Shown here in pieces: positions 49,869 through 58,790 of a stretch of 64,000 nt of DNA. Position 1 is the stretch's first letter. Each line of letters opens with the position of its first letter. The stretch lies in assembly GCF_014648995.1 (NCBI RefSeq), contig NZ_BMSE01000013.1, positions 1-64,000 of the forward strand. Direction: 5' to 3'. The translations under genes were made by a program, and so were the position numbers. The notes under the pieces are model-generated. The model was not told where the DNA came from. It did no database searches and saw nothing but the letters and a program-made list of their open reading frames with translations. Source of the stretch: Streptomyces massasporeus (GTDB taxonomy: Bacteria > Actinomycetota > Actinomycetes > Streptomycetales > Streptomycetaceae).

Positions 49869-52079
49869 GTGGCCACATTCCTCTACAAACTCGGCCGGCT
49901 CTCGTTCCGGCGGCGGCACTTCGTCGCCCTGATATGGGTGGCCCTGCTGACCCTCGCCGGTGTCGGCGCCGCCGGCGCCCCCGCCGCGGGCAACAGCTCG
50001 TTCTCCATCCCCGGCACCGAGGCCCAGAAGGCCTTCGACCTGCTGGAGCAGCGCTTCCCGGGCACCAGCGCCGACGGGGCCACCGCACGTGTCGTCTTCA
50101 AGGCGCCGAGCGGCGAGAAGATGACCGACCCCGGCAACAAGGCGACGGTGAAGGACACGGTGAAGGAGCTGTCCGACGGCTCCGAGGTCGTCCGCGTCAC
50201 CGACCCGTACCAGGCGAAGGCCGTCAGCAAGGACGGCACGATCGCGTACGCGCAGGTGTCGTACAAGGTCTCCGGCATGGAGCTGGACGACACCGCGAAG
50301 GACGCCCTCAAGGACAGCGCGCAGGACGCGCGGAAGGCCGGGCTGACCGTCGAGATCGGCGGCGACGCCCTCCAGGCCGTGCCGCACACCGGCTCCAGCG
50401 AGGTCATCGGCATCGCGGTCGCCGCGGTCGTCCTGGTCATCACCTTCGGCTCGCTGGTCGCGGCCGGTCTGCCGCTGCTGACGGCGCTCATCGGCGTGGG
50501 CATCGGCGTCTCCGCGATCACGGGCCTGGCCAGTGCGCTGGACCTGGGCACGACCACCTCCACCCTCGCGATGATGATCGGCCTGGCCGTCGGCATCGAC
50601 TACGCGCTGTTCATCGTCTCCCGCTACCGCGCCGAACTGGCCGAGGGCCGCGAGCGCGAGGAAGCGGCGGGCCGGGCCGTCGGCACGGCGGGCTCCGCGG
50701 TGGTCTTCGCGGGTCTGACCGTGGTGATCGCCCTGGTGGGCCTGTCCGTCGTCAACATCCCGATGCTGACGAAGATGGGCATCGCGGCGGCGGGCACGGT
50801 GGCCATCGCGGTGCTGATCGCCCTGACGATGATCCCGGCCCTGCTCGGATACGCGGGCCGCAAGGTGAAGCCGATGGGGGAGAAGGGCAAGCTCCTCGGC
50901 CGGGCGAAGAAGGAGCAGGACAGGCCGGCCAAGCCGAACCTGGGCACCCGCTGGGCGAGTTTCGTCGTCCGCCGCCCGCTCGCGGTCCTGCTGCTCGGCG
51001 TCATCGGCCTCGGCGCTGCGGCCGTCCCGGCGACCTCCCTCGAACTGGGCCTGCCCGACGACGGCTCCCAGCCCACCTCCACCACCCAGCGCCGCGCCTA
51101 CGACCTGCTGTCCGAGGGCTTCGGGCCGGGCTTCAACGGCCCGCTGATGGTCGTCGTCGACGCGAAGAACAGCGACGACCCGAAGGCGGTCTTCACCGAG
51201 ACCGGCGACGAGATCAAGGGCCTGAAGGACGTCGTCACCGTCACACCGGCGCAGCCCAACAAGGCCGGCGACACCGCCACCATCACCGTCGTCCCCGGCT
51301 CCAAGCCGTCCTCCGTCACGACGGAGAACCTGGTGCACGGCATCCGGGAGGCGGGCGCGGACATCAAGGCCGACACGGACGCGGGCGTCCTGGTCACCGG
51401 CAGCACGGCGATGAACATCGACGTCAGCGAGAAGCTCAACGACGCGCTCGTGCCGTATCTGGTGCTGGTCGTCGGCCTGGCCTTCCTGCTGCTGATCGTG
51501 GTCTTCCGCTCGATCCTGGTCCCGCTGAAGGCGGCCCTCGGCTTCCTGCTGTCGGTGATGGCGGCCCTCGGCGCGGTCGTCGCGGTCTTCCAGTGGGGCT
51601 GGCTGTCCGGCCTGATGGGCGTGGAGCAGACCGGGCCGGTCATGTCGATGATGCCGATCTTCATGGTCGGCGTGGTCTTCGGCCTGGCGATGGACTACGA
51701 GGTGTTCCTCGTGACCCGGATGCGGGAGGCCTACGTCCACGGTGAGAAGCCCGCGCAGGCCGTGGTCACCGGGTTCCGGCACGGCGCGCGGGTCGTCACG
51801 GCCGCCGCGGTCATCATGATGGCCGTCTTCGCCGGCTTCATCGGCTCGTCCGAGTCGATGGTCAAGATGATCGGCTTCGGCCTCGCGATCGCGGTCTTCT
51901 TCGACGCGTTCATCGTCCGGATGGCCATCGTCCCGGCCGTCCTGGCCCTCCTCGGCCGCAAGGCGTGGTGGCTCCCGAAGTGGCTCGACCGCGCGCTGCC
52001 CAACGTCGACGTGGAGGGCGAGGGCCTGCGCACCCGCACCGACCGCGGCGACGAGGACAGGGAGCTGGTCCGCGCCTGA
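49869..52079 (+). CDS. MMPL/RND-family transporter
   Basis: Protein of 736 residues with two six-helix halves, each preceded by an extracytoplasmic domain. Proton-relay pairs are visible in GIDYALFIVSRYR and AMDYEVFLVTRMRE. The N-terminus FLYKLGRLSFRRRHFVALIW is typical of Streptomyces MMPL (ActII-ORF3-like) exporters. These export lipids or hydrophobic metabolites. GTG start 49869 follows GGGAGGGCCC. It ends before a hairpin terminator. Probable substrate unknown; TetR control is inferred. Confidence 0.93.
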   Translation: MATFLYKLGRLSFRRRHFVALIWVALLTLAGVGAAGAPAAGNSSFSIPGTEAQKAFDLLEQRFPGTSADGATARVVFKAPSGEKMTDPGNKATVKDTVKELSDGSEVVRVTDPYQAKAVSKDGTIAYAQVSYKVSGMELDDTAKDALKDSAQDARKAGLTVEIGGDALQAVPHTGSSEVIGIAVAAVVLVITFGSLVAAGLPLLTALIGVGIGVSAITGLASALDLGTTTSTLAMMIGLAVGIDYALFIVSRYRAELAEGREREEAAGRAVGTAGSAVVFAGLTVVIALVGLSVVNIPMLTKMGIAAAGTVAIAVLIALTMIPALLGYAGRKVKPMGEKGKLLGRAKKEQDRPAKPNLGTRWASFVVRRPLAVLLLGVIGLGAAAVPATSLELGLPDDGSQPTSTTQRRAYDLLSEGFGPGFNGPLMVVVDAKNSDDPKAVFTETGDEIKGLKDVVTVTPAQPNKAGDTATITVVPGSKPSSVTTENLVHGIREAGADIKADTDAGVLVTGSTAMNIDVSEKLNDALVPYLVLVVGLAFLLLIVVFRSILVPLKAALGFLLSVMAALGAVVAVFQWGWLSGLMGVEQTGPVMSMMPIFMVGVVFGLAMDYEVFLVTRMREAYVHGEKPAQAVVTGFRHGARVVTAAAVIMMAVFAGFIGSSESMVKMIGFGLAIAVFFDAFIVRMAIVPAVLALLGRKAWWLPKWLDRALPNVDVEGEGLRTRTDRGDEDRELVRA

Positions 52080-52097
52080 CGGGCCGCTGCGAGAACC

Positions 52098-52138
52098 GGC
52101 CGGTGAGGGCTCCGTGGGGACGGGGACCCTCACCGGCC
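52098..52138 (+). terminator. 12-bp stem terminator after MMPL gene
   Basis: GGCCGGTGAGGG and CCCTCACCGGCC pair perfectly around a 17-base loop that contains further GTCC/GGGGAC pairing. Confidence 0.85.
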
Positions 52139-52204
52139 TTCCCGTCGCCCGGCCCGGCCGGAACCCACTCGCCTGGCTGATACACGCACCGTTACGGTGC
52201 CTTC

Positions 52205-52720
52205 ATGACGACGACAGCCGCCACTGACGCCGAGGGCTCCGGAGCCCACCCCCGATTCGCCGAGGCCCTGCGGGGGCTCGGGCTCGGACACCTCGTACCG
52301 CAGGTCCGCCGCTTTCCCGACGCCACCCGTACCGCCACCGAGGCCGCTGCCGCCGTCGGCTGCGAGCTGAGCCAGATCTGCAAGTCGCTGATCTTCGCGG
52401 CGGACGGCGTTCCGGTGCTCGTGCTCATGGACGGGGCCTCCCGGGTCGACCTGGAGCTCGTCCGCAAGGAGCTGGGCGCCGACAAGGTCACCCGGGCCAA
52501 GGTGGACGTCGTCCGGGAGACCACCGGGTACGCCATCGGCGGCGTGCCCCCCTTCGGGCACAAGACCAGGACCCGCGTGCTCGCCGACCGCTCCCTGCTG
52601 GAGCACGACGTCGTCTGGGCCGCGGCCGGGACGCCGTACGCCGTGTTCCCCATCGCCCCCGGGGACCTCGTCGCCCACGCCGACGGCACCCTGGTGGACG
52701 TGCGCGAGCGCACCTCGTGA
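52205..52720 (+). CDS. YbaK/EbsC-family aminoacyl-tRNA deacylase
   Basis: Protein of 171 residues. The YbaK fold shows ICKSLIFAADGVPVLVL with the conserved lysine (K in CKSL) and GYAIGGVPPFGH, the substrate loop typical of ProX/YbaK editing domains. It probably hydrolyses mischarged aminoacyl-tRNA in trans. ATG 52205 has little ribosome binding site. Its stop overlaps the EamA gene GTG (GTGA), coupling the two. Confidence 0.92.
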   Translation: MTTTAATDAEGSGAHPRFAEALRGLGLGHLVPQVRRFPDATRTATEAAAAVGCELSQICKSLIFAADGVPVLVLMDGASRVDLELVRKELGADKVTRAKVDVVRETTGYAIGGVPPFGHKTRTRVLADRSLLEHDVVWAAAGTPYAVFPIAPGDLVAHADGTLVDVRERTS

Positions 52721-53562
52721 CCCCTCTGGTCACCGCCGCCGTCCTGCTCGCCGCCGTCACCCACGCCAGCTGGAACGCCATCGCCCACAAGATCACCGAC
52801 AAGCTGGCCGGGTTCGCGCTGATCTCGGGCGGCGGCGTCCTGATCGGGCTGGCCCTCGCGCCCTTCGTGCCGTTTCCGGCGGCCGCGGCATGGCCGTATC
52901 TGCTCGCCTCCGCAGCCGTCCACGTCGCCTACTACGCCCTGCTGATGAAGTCCTTCCGGCTGGGCGACTTCGGGCAGGCCTATCCCATCGCCCGGGGCAC
53001 CGCGCCCCTCGTCGTGACCGTGCTGGCCGCCCTCTTCGCGCACGAGGTGCCCGACGGGTGGGCCGCAGCCGGGATCGCCCTGTCGTGCGCGGGGCTGACC
53101 GGCGTCGCCCTGTGGGGACTGCGCGGGCGGCGGCCCGACTGGGCGGCGATCGGCGCGGCCCTGGCGACCGGGCTGACCATAGCGGTGTACACCGTCGTCG
53201 ACGGGCTCGGCGTGCGGGCCTCCGGGTCCTCCCTCGGCTACATCGCCTGGCTGATGGCGGTCCAGGGGGTCGTCATCCCGGCGTACGCCGCGTGGCACTG
53301 GCGCGGGAGGACCGTCGCCCTGCTGCGGCCGTTCGCCGGGGTCGGACTGATCGGCGCCGTGCTGTCCGTCGCCGCCTACGCCCTCGTCCTGTGGGCGCAG
53401 ACCAAGGCCGAACTCGCCCCCATCGCGGCCCTGCGCGAGTCGTCGATCATCGTCGGCGCGGCGATCGGGGCCGTGTTCTTCAAGGAACGGTTCGGGGCGC
53501 CGAGGATCGCGGCGGCCGGGCTGCTGGTCGTCGGGATCGGGCTGATGCTGCACACCGGATAG
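52717..53562 (+). CDS. EamA/DMT-family transporter
   Basis: Protein of 281 residues with ten hydrophobic segments in two EamA halves. SFRLGDFGQAYPIARGTAPL in the first half and ALRESSIIVGAAIGAVFFKERFG in the second are family landmarks. Plasma membrane exporter of amino acids or metabolites; substrate unknown. Translationally coupled to the YbaK gene by GTGA. Confidence 0.92.
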   Translation: MTPLVTAAVLLAAVTHASWNAIAHKITDKLAGFALISGGGVLIGLALAPFVPFPAAAAWPYLLASAAVHVAYYALLMKSFRLGDFGQAYPIARGTAPLVVTVLAALFAHEVPDGWAAAGIALSCAGLTGVALWGLRGRRPDWAAIGAALATGLTIAVYTVVDGLGVRASGSSLGYIAWLMAVQGVVIPAYAAWHWRGRTVALLRPFAGVGLIGAVLSVAAYALVLWAQTKAELAPIAALRESSIIVGAAIGAVFFKERFGAPRIAAAGLLVVGIGLMLHTG

Positions 53563-53634
53563 CTCGCCGTCAGGCGGGTGCGTCCGGCCCGTGCGAGGAG
53601 CACCCTGGAACTAAGCGTTCCGGAGGTGATCGTC

Positions 53635-53910
53635 ATGATGCACACCACCGTGGGGTGGCACGTCGAGATGGAGTTCACGGAGGACGACCAGCACACGAAG
53701 GCGGCCGCGATGGTCCGCCTCCCCGACGGCAGCGAGGTACGGGCGCACGGGCACGCCAGCCGGCATCAGACCGACGCGAATCAGCCGCGGGTCGGGGAGG
53801 AGATCGCCGGGGCCCGGGCACTCAACGAACTCGCCATGGCGTTGCTGACCAAGGCCCACGAGGAGATCGACCAGGCGTCCGGCCGGACCTCCCACCCCAT
53901 CCACGTCTAG
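53635..53910 (+). CDS. DUF1876 (dsRBD-like) protein
   Basis: Protein of 91 residues beginning MMHTTVGWHVEMEFTEDDQHTKA. The segment VRLPDGSEVRAHGHASRHQTDANQPRVGEEIAGARALNEL (read in two parts: LPDGSEVRAHGHASRH and RVGEEIAGARALNEL) is typical of DUF1876. The start is decided by an exceptional ribosome binding site GGAGGTGATC at 53622-53631, complementary to the 16S tail over ten bases, so the product is probably abundant. Such proteins are common in actinomycetes, often in several copies; function unknown. Confidence 0.92.
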   Translation: MMHTTVGWHVEMEFTEDDQHTKAAAMVRLPDGSEVRAHGHASRHQTDANQPRVGEEIAGARALNELAMALLTKAHEEIDQASGRTSHPIHV

Positions 53911-53941
53911 CGGCCCACAGGGGCGGAGTCACAGCGACCCT

Positions 53942-55105
53942 CTACAGCCCCAGCACTCCCCGCACCGCCCGCACCAGCCCCTGCGCCCGCGGGTCCGCCG
54001 TCACCGTCTTGCGGAAGCCGTTGGTGACGTAGCCGAAGGCGATCCCCGTCTCCGGGTCGGCGAAGCCGAGGGCGCCGCCGCGGCCCGGGTGGCCGAAGGA
54101 GCCCGGGGTGAGGAACGGTGAGGCGCTGCCGTGCAGCATGTAGCCGAGGCCGAAGCGGGTGCCGACCACCAGGATCCGGTCGGGGCCCGCCGACTCCTCG
54201 GCCCGGGCCAGTTCCACCGTCTCCGGCGTGAAGAGGCGCGTCGCGCCGGCCGTGTCGCCGATCAGGGTCGCGTAGAAGCGGGCCAGTCCGTCCGCCGTCG
54301 CGATGGCGTTGGTCGCCGGGAGGGCGGACGCGCGGTAGGCGGGGTCGTTCTGGTCCGGGAACGGGGAGATCGCGGCGAAAGCCCGGCGCGTCAGGGAGGC
54401 CGGGTCCTCGTAGGCCTCGGTGACCGAGCGCTTCGGGCGGGCCCGCAGACCCCCGGTCGGCTCGGCCCCTTCGACGCGGCCCACGCGCCCGACCCGGCCG
54501 GCCTCCGACTCCGGCAGACCGAGCCACAGGTCCAGCCCCAGCGGGCCGGTGACCTGCGACGCGAGCCACTCCCCGGTGCTCTGTCCGGTGACGCGCCGCA
54601 CCAGTTCGTCGAGCAGCCAGCCGTAGGTGAGCGCGTGGTAGCCGTGGTCGGTGCCGGGCTCCCAGGCCGGGGCCTGCGCCGCGACCGCCGCCGGTCCCCG
54701 CAGCGGGTCGAGGGCCTCCTGCGGGGTGAGGGGCCGGTCGAGGACCGGCAGCCCGGCCCGGTGGTTCAGCACGTGCCGGACCAGCACCCGCTCCTTGCCC
54801 TGCGCCTTGAACTCCGGCCAGTAGTGCCCCACCGGCGCGTCCAGGTCCACCTGCCCGCGCTGGTGCAGCAGCAGGAGTACGGCCGCCGCGACACCCTTCG
54901 TCGCCGAGCGCACGACCTGGGCGGTGCCGCGCTCCCAGGGAGCCGTGCCGTCGACGTCCCTGGTGCCGCCCCACAGGTCGACGACCTTCTGCCCGTCCCG
55001 GTAGACGGCGACCGCCGCGCCCCGGTCCCCGAGCGTCTCGAAGTTCCGTACGAACGCTTCCCTGACCGGCTCGAAGCCCTCGGCGACCGCGCCGTTCACG
55101 TCCAC
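53942..55105 (-). CDS. serine hydrolase, beta-lactamase/esterase (EstB) family
   Basis: Protein of 387 residues from GTG 55103-55105, preceded by GAGGAG; a longer frame has no such signal. Active-site S-x-x-K is SATK in QVVRSATKGVAAAV; the YGW in TYGWLLDELV stands at the tyrosine position, and HPGRGG near the C-terminus replaces KTG. These features define EstB-like carboxylesterases. No signal peptide, so it is cytoplasmic. Substrate unknown. It is leftward, 43 bp downstream of ohrA. Confidence 0.9.
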   Translation of the reverse strand: MDVNGAVAEGFEPVREAFVRNFETLGDRGAAVAVYRDGQKVVDLWGGTRDVDGTAPWERGTAQVVRSATKGVAAAVLLLLHQRGQVDLDAPVGHYWPEFKAQGKERVLVRHVLNHRAGLPVLDRPLTPQEALDPLRGPAAVAAQAPAWEPGTDHGYHALTYGWLLDELVRRVTGQSTGEWLASQVTGPLGLDLWLGLPESEAGRVGRVGRVEGAEPTGGLRARPKRSVTEAYEDPASLTRRAFAAISPFPDQNDPAYRASALPATNAIATADGLARFYATLIGDTAGATRLFTPETVELARAEESAGPDRILVVGTRFGLGYMLHGSASPFLTPGSFGHPGRGGALGFADPETGIAFGYVTNGFRKTVTADPRAQGLVRAVRGVLGL

Positions 55106-55148
55106 GTCCGTACTCCTCGTATAGCCGCTGTGCTCGTGGTGCTCCCCC

Positions 55149-55595
55149 CTAGCCAAGCAGGATGGTCACGTCGATGTTCCCGCGGGTCGCGTTCGAGTAC
55201 GGGCAGATCTCGTGGGCCGCGTCCACCAGCCTGGTCGCGAGGTCGGGGTCGACGACCGGCAGGGAGACGGTGAGGGCGACCGCGAGTCCGTAGCCGCGCT
55301 GCCGGTTGGGGCCGATGCCGACCTTCGCGGCGACCGTGGAGCCGGCCAGGTCGTAGCCCTCGCGGTTGCCCACGAGGATCAGGGCGTTGTGGAAGCAGGC
55401 GCTGTAGCCGGCGGCGAAGAGCTGTTCCGGGTTGGTGCCGTCGCCGTCGCCGCCGAGCTGCGGGGGCATCGCGACCTTGAGGTCGAGCTGACCGTCCTGG
55501 CTGGTGACGTAACCCTCGCGACCGCCGTGGGCGGTGGCCTCCGCCACGTACATGATCTTCGTCGGGCGGCTGTCGACGGCGGGGCCGTCAGTCAT
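55149..55595 (-). CDS. ohrA: organic hydroperoxide resistance protein (Ohr)
   Basis: Protein of 148 residues. Catalytic cysteines C67 (AAGYSACFHNAL) and C131 (EICPYSNATRGN) and the GGDGDGTNPEQLFAAGY region are intact. Ohr reduces organic and fatty-acid hydroperoxides with lipoyl dependence. ATG 55593-55595 has GGGGGAGGA at ideal spacing. ohrR lies upstream on the same strand, 104 bp away, with a palindrome in between. Confidence 0.95.
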   Translation of the reverse strand: MTDGPAVDSRPTKIMYVAEATAHGGREGYVTSQDGQLDLKVAMPPQLGGDGDGTNPEQLFAAGYSACFHNALILVGNREGYDLAGSTVAAKVGIGPNRQRGYGLAVALTVSLPVVDPDLATRLVDAAHEICPYSNATRGNIDVTILLG

Positions 55596-55644
55596 GCTGT
55601 CCTCCCCCGGGAACCAGGTGTGCACAAACACATCGTGCACAAGG

Positions 55645-55656
55645 TACTGGCCAGTA
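55645..55656. promoter_or_regulatory. OhrR operator candidate: TACTGGCCAGTA
   Basis: Perfect 12-bp palindrome in the ohrR-ohrA gap. Just downstream toward ohrA are two copies of TTGTGCAC 17 bp apart (minus strand), which may be promoter or second operator. Which set OhrR binds is not determinable. Confidence 0.55.
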
Positions 55657-55699
55657 ACTCATGGGTGGTGACCAGGGGGTGGGCAACCGGGGGTAACCC

Positions 55700-56161
55700 T
55701 CAGCGGGCCCGGTCCGCCGCCGACTCCGCCCGCTCGGCCAGCCGCCACAGCTCCGCCCGCAGCCGCCCGGCCTCGGTCCCGTCGAAGCCGGTCGCCGTGA
55801 GCAGCGCGCCGGGCACCCGCCCCGCGCGCTCCCGGAGGTCCTCCCCGCGCCCCGTCACGGCCACGAGCACCGACCGCTCGTCCCGCGCCGACCGCTCACG
55901 CCGGACCAGACCGGCCGCCTCCAGCCGCTTCAGCAGCGGCGAGACCGTGCCGTAGTCGAGACGCAGGGCCGCGGCCAGCTCCTTGACCGTGGTCTCGCCG
56001 CGCTCCCAGAGGACCAGCAGGACCAGGTACTGGGGGTAGGTGAGGCCCAGCTCGTCGAGGAGCGGACGGTACGCCGCCGTCACCGCGCGCTGGGCGGCGT
56101 ACAGCGCGAAGCACAGCTGCTCGTCCAGCAGCGGCGATCCGTCGCTCTCCTCGTTCGTCAC
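55700..56161 (-). CDS. ohrR: OhrR, peroxide-sensing MarR repressor
   Basis: Protein of 153 residues. The reactive cysteine is C17 in EQLCFALYAAQR, the OhrR signature. The wHTH is TTVKELAAALRLDYGTVSPLLKRLEAAGLVRRERSARDERS (recognition helix YGTVSPLLKRLEAAG). Two tyrosines that hydrogen-bond the Cys (AYRPLL, LTYPQYLVL) are present. GTG start 56159-56161 is only ten bases after the cbiO stop and lacks a Shine-Dalgarno, so it may be read from the transporter transcript. Oxidation of C17 should release ohrA. Confidence 0.95.
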   Translation of the reverse strand: MTNEESDGSPLLDEQLCFALYAAQRAVTAAYRPLLDELGLTYPQYLVLLVLWERGETTVKELAAALRLDYGTVSPLLKRLEAAGLVRRERSARDERSVLVAVTGRGEDLRERAGRVPGALLTATGFDGTEAGRLRAELWRLAERAESAADRAR

Positions 56162-56171
56162 GCGCCCATTG

Positions 56172-56930
56172 TCACGGACGGGCCGCGGCCGCCGGGACGG
56201 AACGCGGATCGAAACCGAACGGCAGCTCCAGGCGATGGGCCCGCATCAGCTCCTCGTCGGAGAGCAGCTCGCCGGTCGGCCCGTCGGCCGCGATCACCCC
56301 GTCGCTGAGGATCAGGGAACGCGGGCACAGCTCCAGCGCGTAGGGCAGGTCGTGCGTGACCATCAGCACGGTCACGTCCAGGGACCGCAGGATGTCCGCC
56401 AGTTCGCGGCGGGAGGCGGGGTCGAGGTTGGAGGAGGGCTCGTCCAGGACGAGGATCTCCGGCTCCATCGCCAGCACCGTCGCGACGGCCACCCGGCGGC
56501 GCTGCCCGAAGGACAGGTGGTGCGGCGGGCGGTCCTTGAACTCCGCCATGCCGACCCGCTCCAGCGCCCGGTCCACGCGCTCCTCCAGCTCGGGCCCCTT
56601 CAGCCCGGCCGCCGCGGGCCCGAACGCCACGTCCTCCCGGACCGTCGGCATGAACAGCTGGTCGTCCGGGTCCTGGAACACGATGCCGACCCGGCGCCGG
56701 ACCTCGGCCATGTTCCGCTTGTCCACGGGCAGCCCGGCGACCTTCACCGTGCCGGCGCCGCCGGTCAGGATGCCGTTGAGGTGCAGCACGAGGGTCGTCT
56801 TGCCGGCGCCGTTCGGCCCGAGCAGCGCGACCCGCTCACCGCGCGCTACCGAGAAGTCGACGCCGAAGAGGGCCTGGTGTCCGTCGGGGTAGGCGAAGGC
56901 GAGGCCGGAGACCTCCAGAGAAGCAGTCAC
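56172..56930 (-). CDS. cbiO: ECF-type metal transporter ATPase
   Basis: Protein of 252 residues. Walker A GPNGAGKTT, Q-loop FQDPDDQLF, signature LSFGQRRR and Walker B ILVLDEPSS. It powers the CbiMNQO/NikMNQO importer. GTG 56928-56930 overlaps the cbiQ stop (GTGA); an ATG three codons earlier at 56939 is possible. In the operon cbiMN-cbiQ-cbiO, leftward, followed closely by ohrR. Confidence 0.95.
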   Translation of the reverse strand: MTASLEVSGLAFAYPDGHQALFGVDFSVARGERVALLGPNGAGKTTLVLHLNGILTGGAGTVKVAGLPVDKRNMAEVRRRVGIVFQDPDDQLFMPTVREDVAFGPAAAGLKGPELEERVDRALERVGMAEFKDRPPHHLSFGQRRRVAVATVLAMEPEILVLDEPSSNLDPASRRELADILRSLDVTVLMVTHDLPYALELCPRSLILSDGVIAADGPTGELLSDEELMRAHRLELPFGFDPRSVPAAAARP

Positions 56931-57688
56931 AGGGACCATCCCAGCAGACAGACGAGCAGAGCGGCGCAGGGGAGGGCGAGGGCGTACGACCACTGCGCCC
57001 GGGACGCGGTCACCTCGTCGATGACCGGCATGGAACCGGCGTACCCGCGGCTGACCATGGCCAGGTGCACGCGCTCGCCGCGCTCGTAGGAGCGGATGAA
57101 CAGCGCGCCGGCCGACTTGGCGAGCACGCCCCAGTGCCTGACGCCCTTCGCCTCGAAGCCGCGCGACTCCCGCGCGATCCGCATGCGCCGCATCTCGTCC
57201 GTGATGACGTCGCCGTAGCGGATCATGAAGGACGCGATCTGCACGAGGAGCGGCGGGAGCTTGAGGCGCTGGAGGCCGAGGAGCAGTTCGCGCAGCTCGG
57301 TCGTGGCGGCCAGCAGCACCGAGGCCGCGACGCCGAGCGTGCCCTTGGCGAGCACGTTCCAGGCACCCCACAGGCCGTTCACGCTGAGCGACAGGCCGAG
57401 GACGTCGACCCGCTCGCCCTCCGCCACGAACGGCATGAGCACCGCGAACGCGACGAACGGCACCTCGATCAGCAGCCGCCGGAGCAGGAAGGCGGCGGGC
57501 ACGCGCGCGACGCAGGCGACGGCCCCGAGCAGCACGGCGTACAGCCCGAACGCCCACATCGCCTCGCGCGGCGTCGACACCACGACCACCACGAAGGCGA
57601 ACACGGCCGCGAGCTTGGTGTGCGGCGGCAGGCCGTGCACGGGCGAGTGCCCGTGCCGGTACAGCTTGTGCGCGTGCCCGGCCCCCAT
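56927..57688 (-). CDS. cbiQ: ECF transporter transmembrane (T) component
   Basis: Protein of 253 residues with six hydrophobic segments. HGLPPHTKLAAVFAFV at the start and the coupling-helix motifs RRMRIARESRGFEA and MVSRGYAGS (two A-R-G-type motifs that contact the ATPase) are conserved. ATG 57686-57688 begins one base after the cbiMN stop. It assembles with CbiO dimers and the metal-binding CbiM. Confidence 0.94.
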   Translation of the reverse strand: MGAGHAHKLYRHGHSPVHGLPPHTKLAAVFAFVVVVVSTPREAMWAFGLYAVLLGAVACVARVPAAFLLRRLLIEVPFVAFAVLMPFVAEGERVDVLGLSLSVNGLWGAWNVLAKGTLGVAASVLLAATTELRELLLGLQRLKLPPLLVQIASFMIRYGDVITDEMRRMRIARESRGFEAKGVRHWGVLAKSAGALFIRSYERGERVHLAMVSRGYAGSMPVIDEVTASRAQWSYALALPCAALLVCLLGWSL

Positions 57689-57689
57689 G

Positions 57690-58754
57690 TCAGACGCTCG
57701 TCACGCTGGTCGTGTCCGACGGGGAGGCGTCGTCCGTACGGCGGCGGCGCACGGCCCAGAACACGCCGGTGCCCGCGACGACCGTGACGCCCACGCCGAT
57801 GACGCCCGCGAGCCCCCCGGACAGGCGGGCGTCGTCGACGTCCTTGACGCCGTAGTCGGCGAGCGGGGAGTCGGCGACCGCGTGCTCCTCGGCCTTCTTG
57901 TCGATGCCGTGGTCGGTCGCGACCTTCTCCAGCCCGTCAGGGTTCGCCGAGGCGTAGAAACTGACGAATCCGGCCAGGACCAGGGAGGTGACCAGGCCGG
58001 CCGCCCACACCTTGCGGTGCGAGGTCCGGGCGGCCACCGGCGCGGGCTCGGGCTCGGCGCCGGGAGCGTCGACCAGCTCGCCGTTGACCCGCAGCTTGAG
58101 CTTCTGCGTCAGTCCGCGCGCCCCGTACACCAGGTCCGGGCGTACGGCGATGACCGCGCCGACGGTGAGGGCGGTGATCACCGCCTCGCCGATGCCGATG
58201 AGGACGTGCACGCCGATCATGGCGGTGGCGACCTTGCCGATGGAGACGTCGGTGGTGCCGCCGATCGCGTACATCAGCGTGAAGGCCAGCGCGGCGGCCG
58301 GGACGGAGACCAGGGCCGCGACGAAGGAGGCCACCGTCACCGACCGGCGGGTGCGGGGCAGCACCTTCACCAGGCCGCGGAAGAGGGCGTACGCGACGAC
58401 GGTCGTGACGATCGCCATGTTGGTGATGTTGACGCCGAGCGCGGTCAGACCGCCGTCCGCGAACAGGATGCCCTGCATCAGCAGGACGACGGAGACGCAC
58501 AGGACCCCGGTGTAGGGGCCCACGAGTATCGCCGCCAGCGCGCCGCCGAGCAGATGGCCGCTGGTGCCCGCCGCGACGGGGAAGTTCAGCATCTGCACGG
58601 CGAAGATGAACGCCGCGACCAGTCCGGCCAGCGGCGCCGTGCGCTCGTCGAGTTCGCGGCGTGCGCCGCGCAGGCTCACGGCGACGGCGCCCGCGGCGAT
58701 CACGCCGGTGGCGGCTGAGGTGGGCGCGTTGATGAATCCGTCAGGTACATGCAC
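57690..58754 (-). CDS. cbiM: fused CbiM/NikM-PDGLE substrate-binding component
   Basis: Protein of 354 residues from GTG 58752-58754: MHVPDGFINAPT. In this family the N-terminal amine and His2 chelate the metal, so this start, not the upstream ATG, gives a working site; a further His is in GTSGHLLGG. About 7 membrane segments form CbiM to residue 220. The C-terminal part carries two spans around an ANPDGLEKVA motif, the PDGLE (NikN/CbiN-like) domain. It imports Ni2+ or Co2+; the Nur-like box upstream favours nickel. Confidence 0.93.
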   Translation of the reverse strand: MHVPDGFINAPTSAATGVIAAGAVAVSLRGARRELDERTAPLAGLVAAFIFAVQMLNFPVAAGTSGHLLGGALAAILVGPYTGVLCVSVVLLMQGILFADGGLTALGVNITNMAIVTTVVAYALFRGLVKVLPRTRRSVTVASFVAALVSVPAAALAFTLMYAIGGTTDVSIGKVATAMIGVHVLIGIGEAVITALTVGAVIAVRPDLVYGARGLTQKLKLRVNGELVDAPGAEPEPAPVAARTSHRKVWAAGLVTSLVLAGFVSFYASANPDGLEKVATDHGIDKKAEEHAVADSPLADYGVKDVDDARLSGGLAGVIGVGVTVVAGTGVFWAVRRRRTDDASPSDTTSVTSV

Positions 58755-58773
58755 CGTTCGATGATGTGGCTTG

Positions 58774-58790
58774 ATGCGAATGGTTTGCAA
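58774..58790 (-). promoter_or_regulatory. Nur-like box TTGCAA-N5-TCGCAT
   Basis: On the minus strand TTGCAAACCATTCGCAT matches the Nur consensus tTGCaa-N5-ttGCAA at 10 of 12 positions, 20 bases upstream of the cbiMN start. Nur is the nickel-responsive Fur-family repressor of Streptomyces. Confidence 0.6.

Noticed and set aside
56172-57557. Single frame joining cbiO with an upstream cbiQ-like out-of-frame region
   Set aside because: The N-terminal part is Arg/Ala/Gly-rich shadow of cbiQ; real genes overlap by GTGA.
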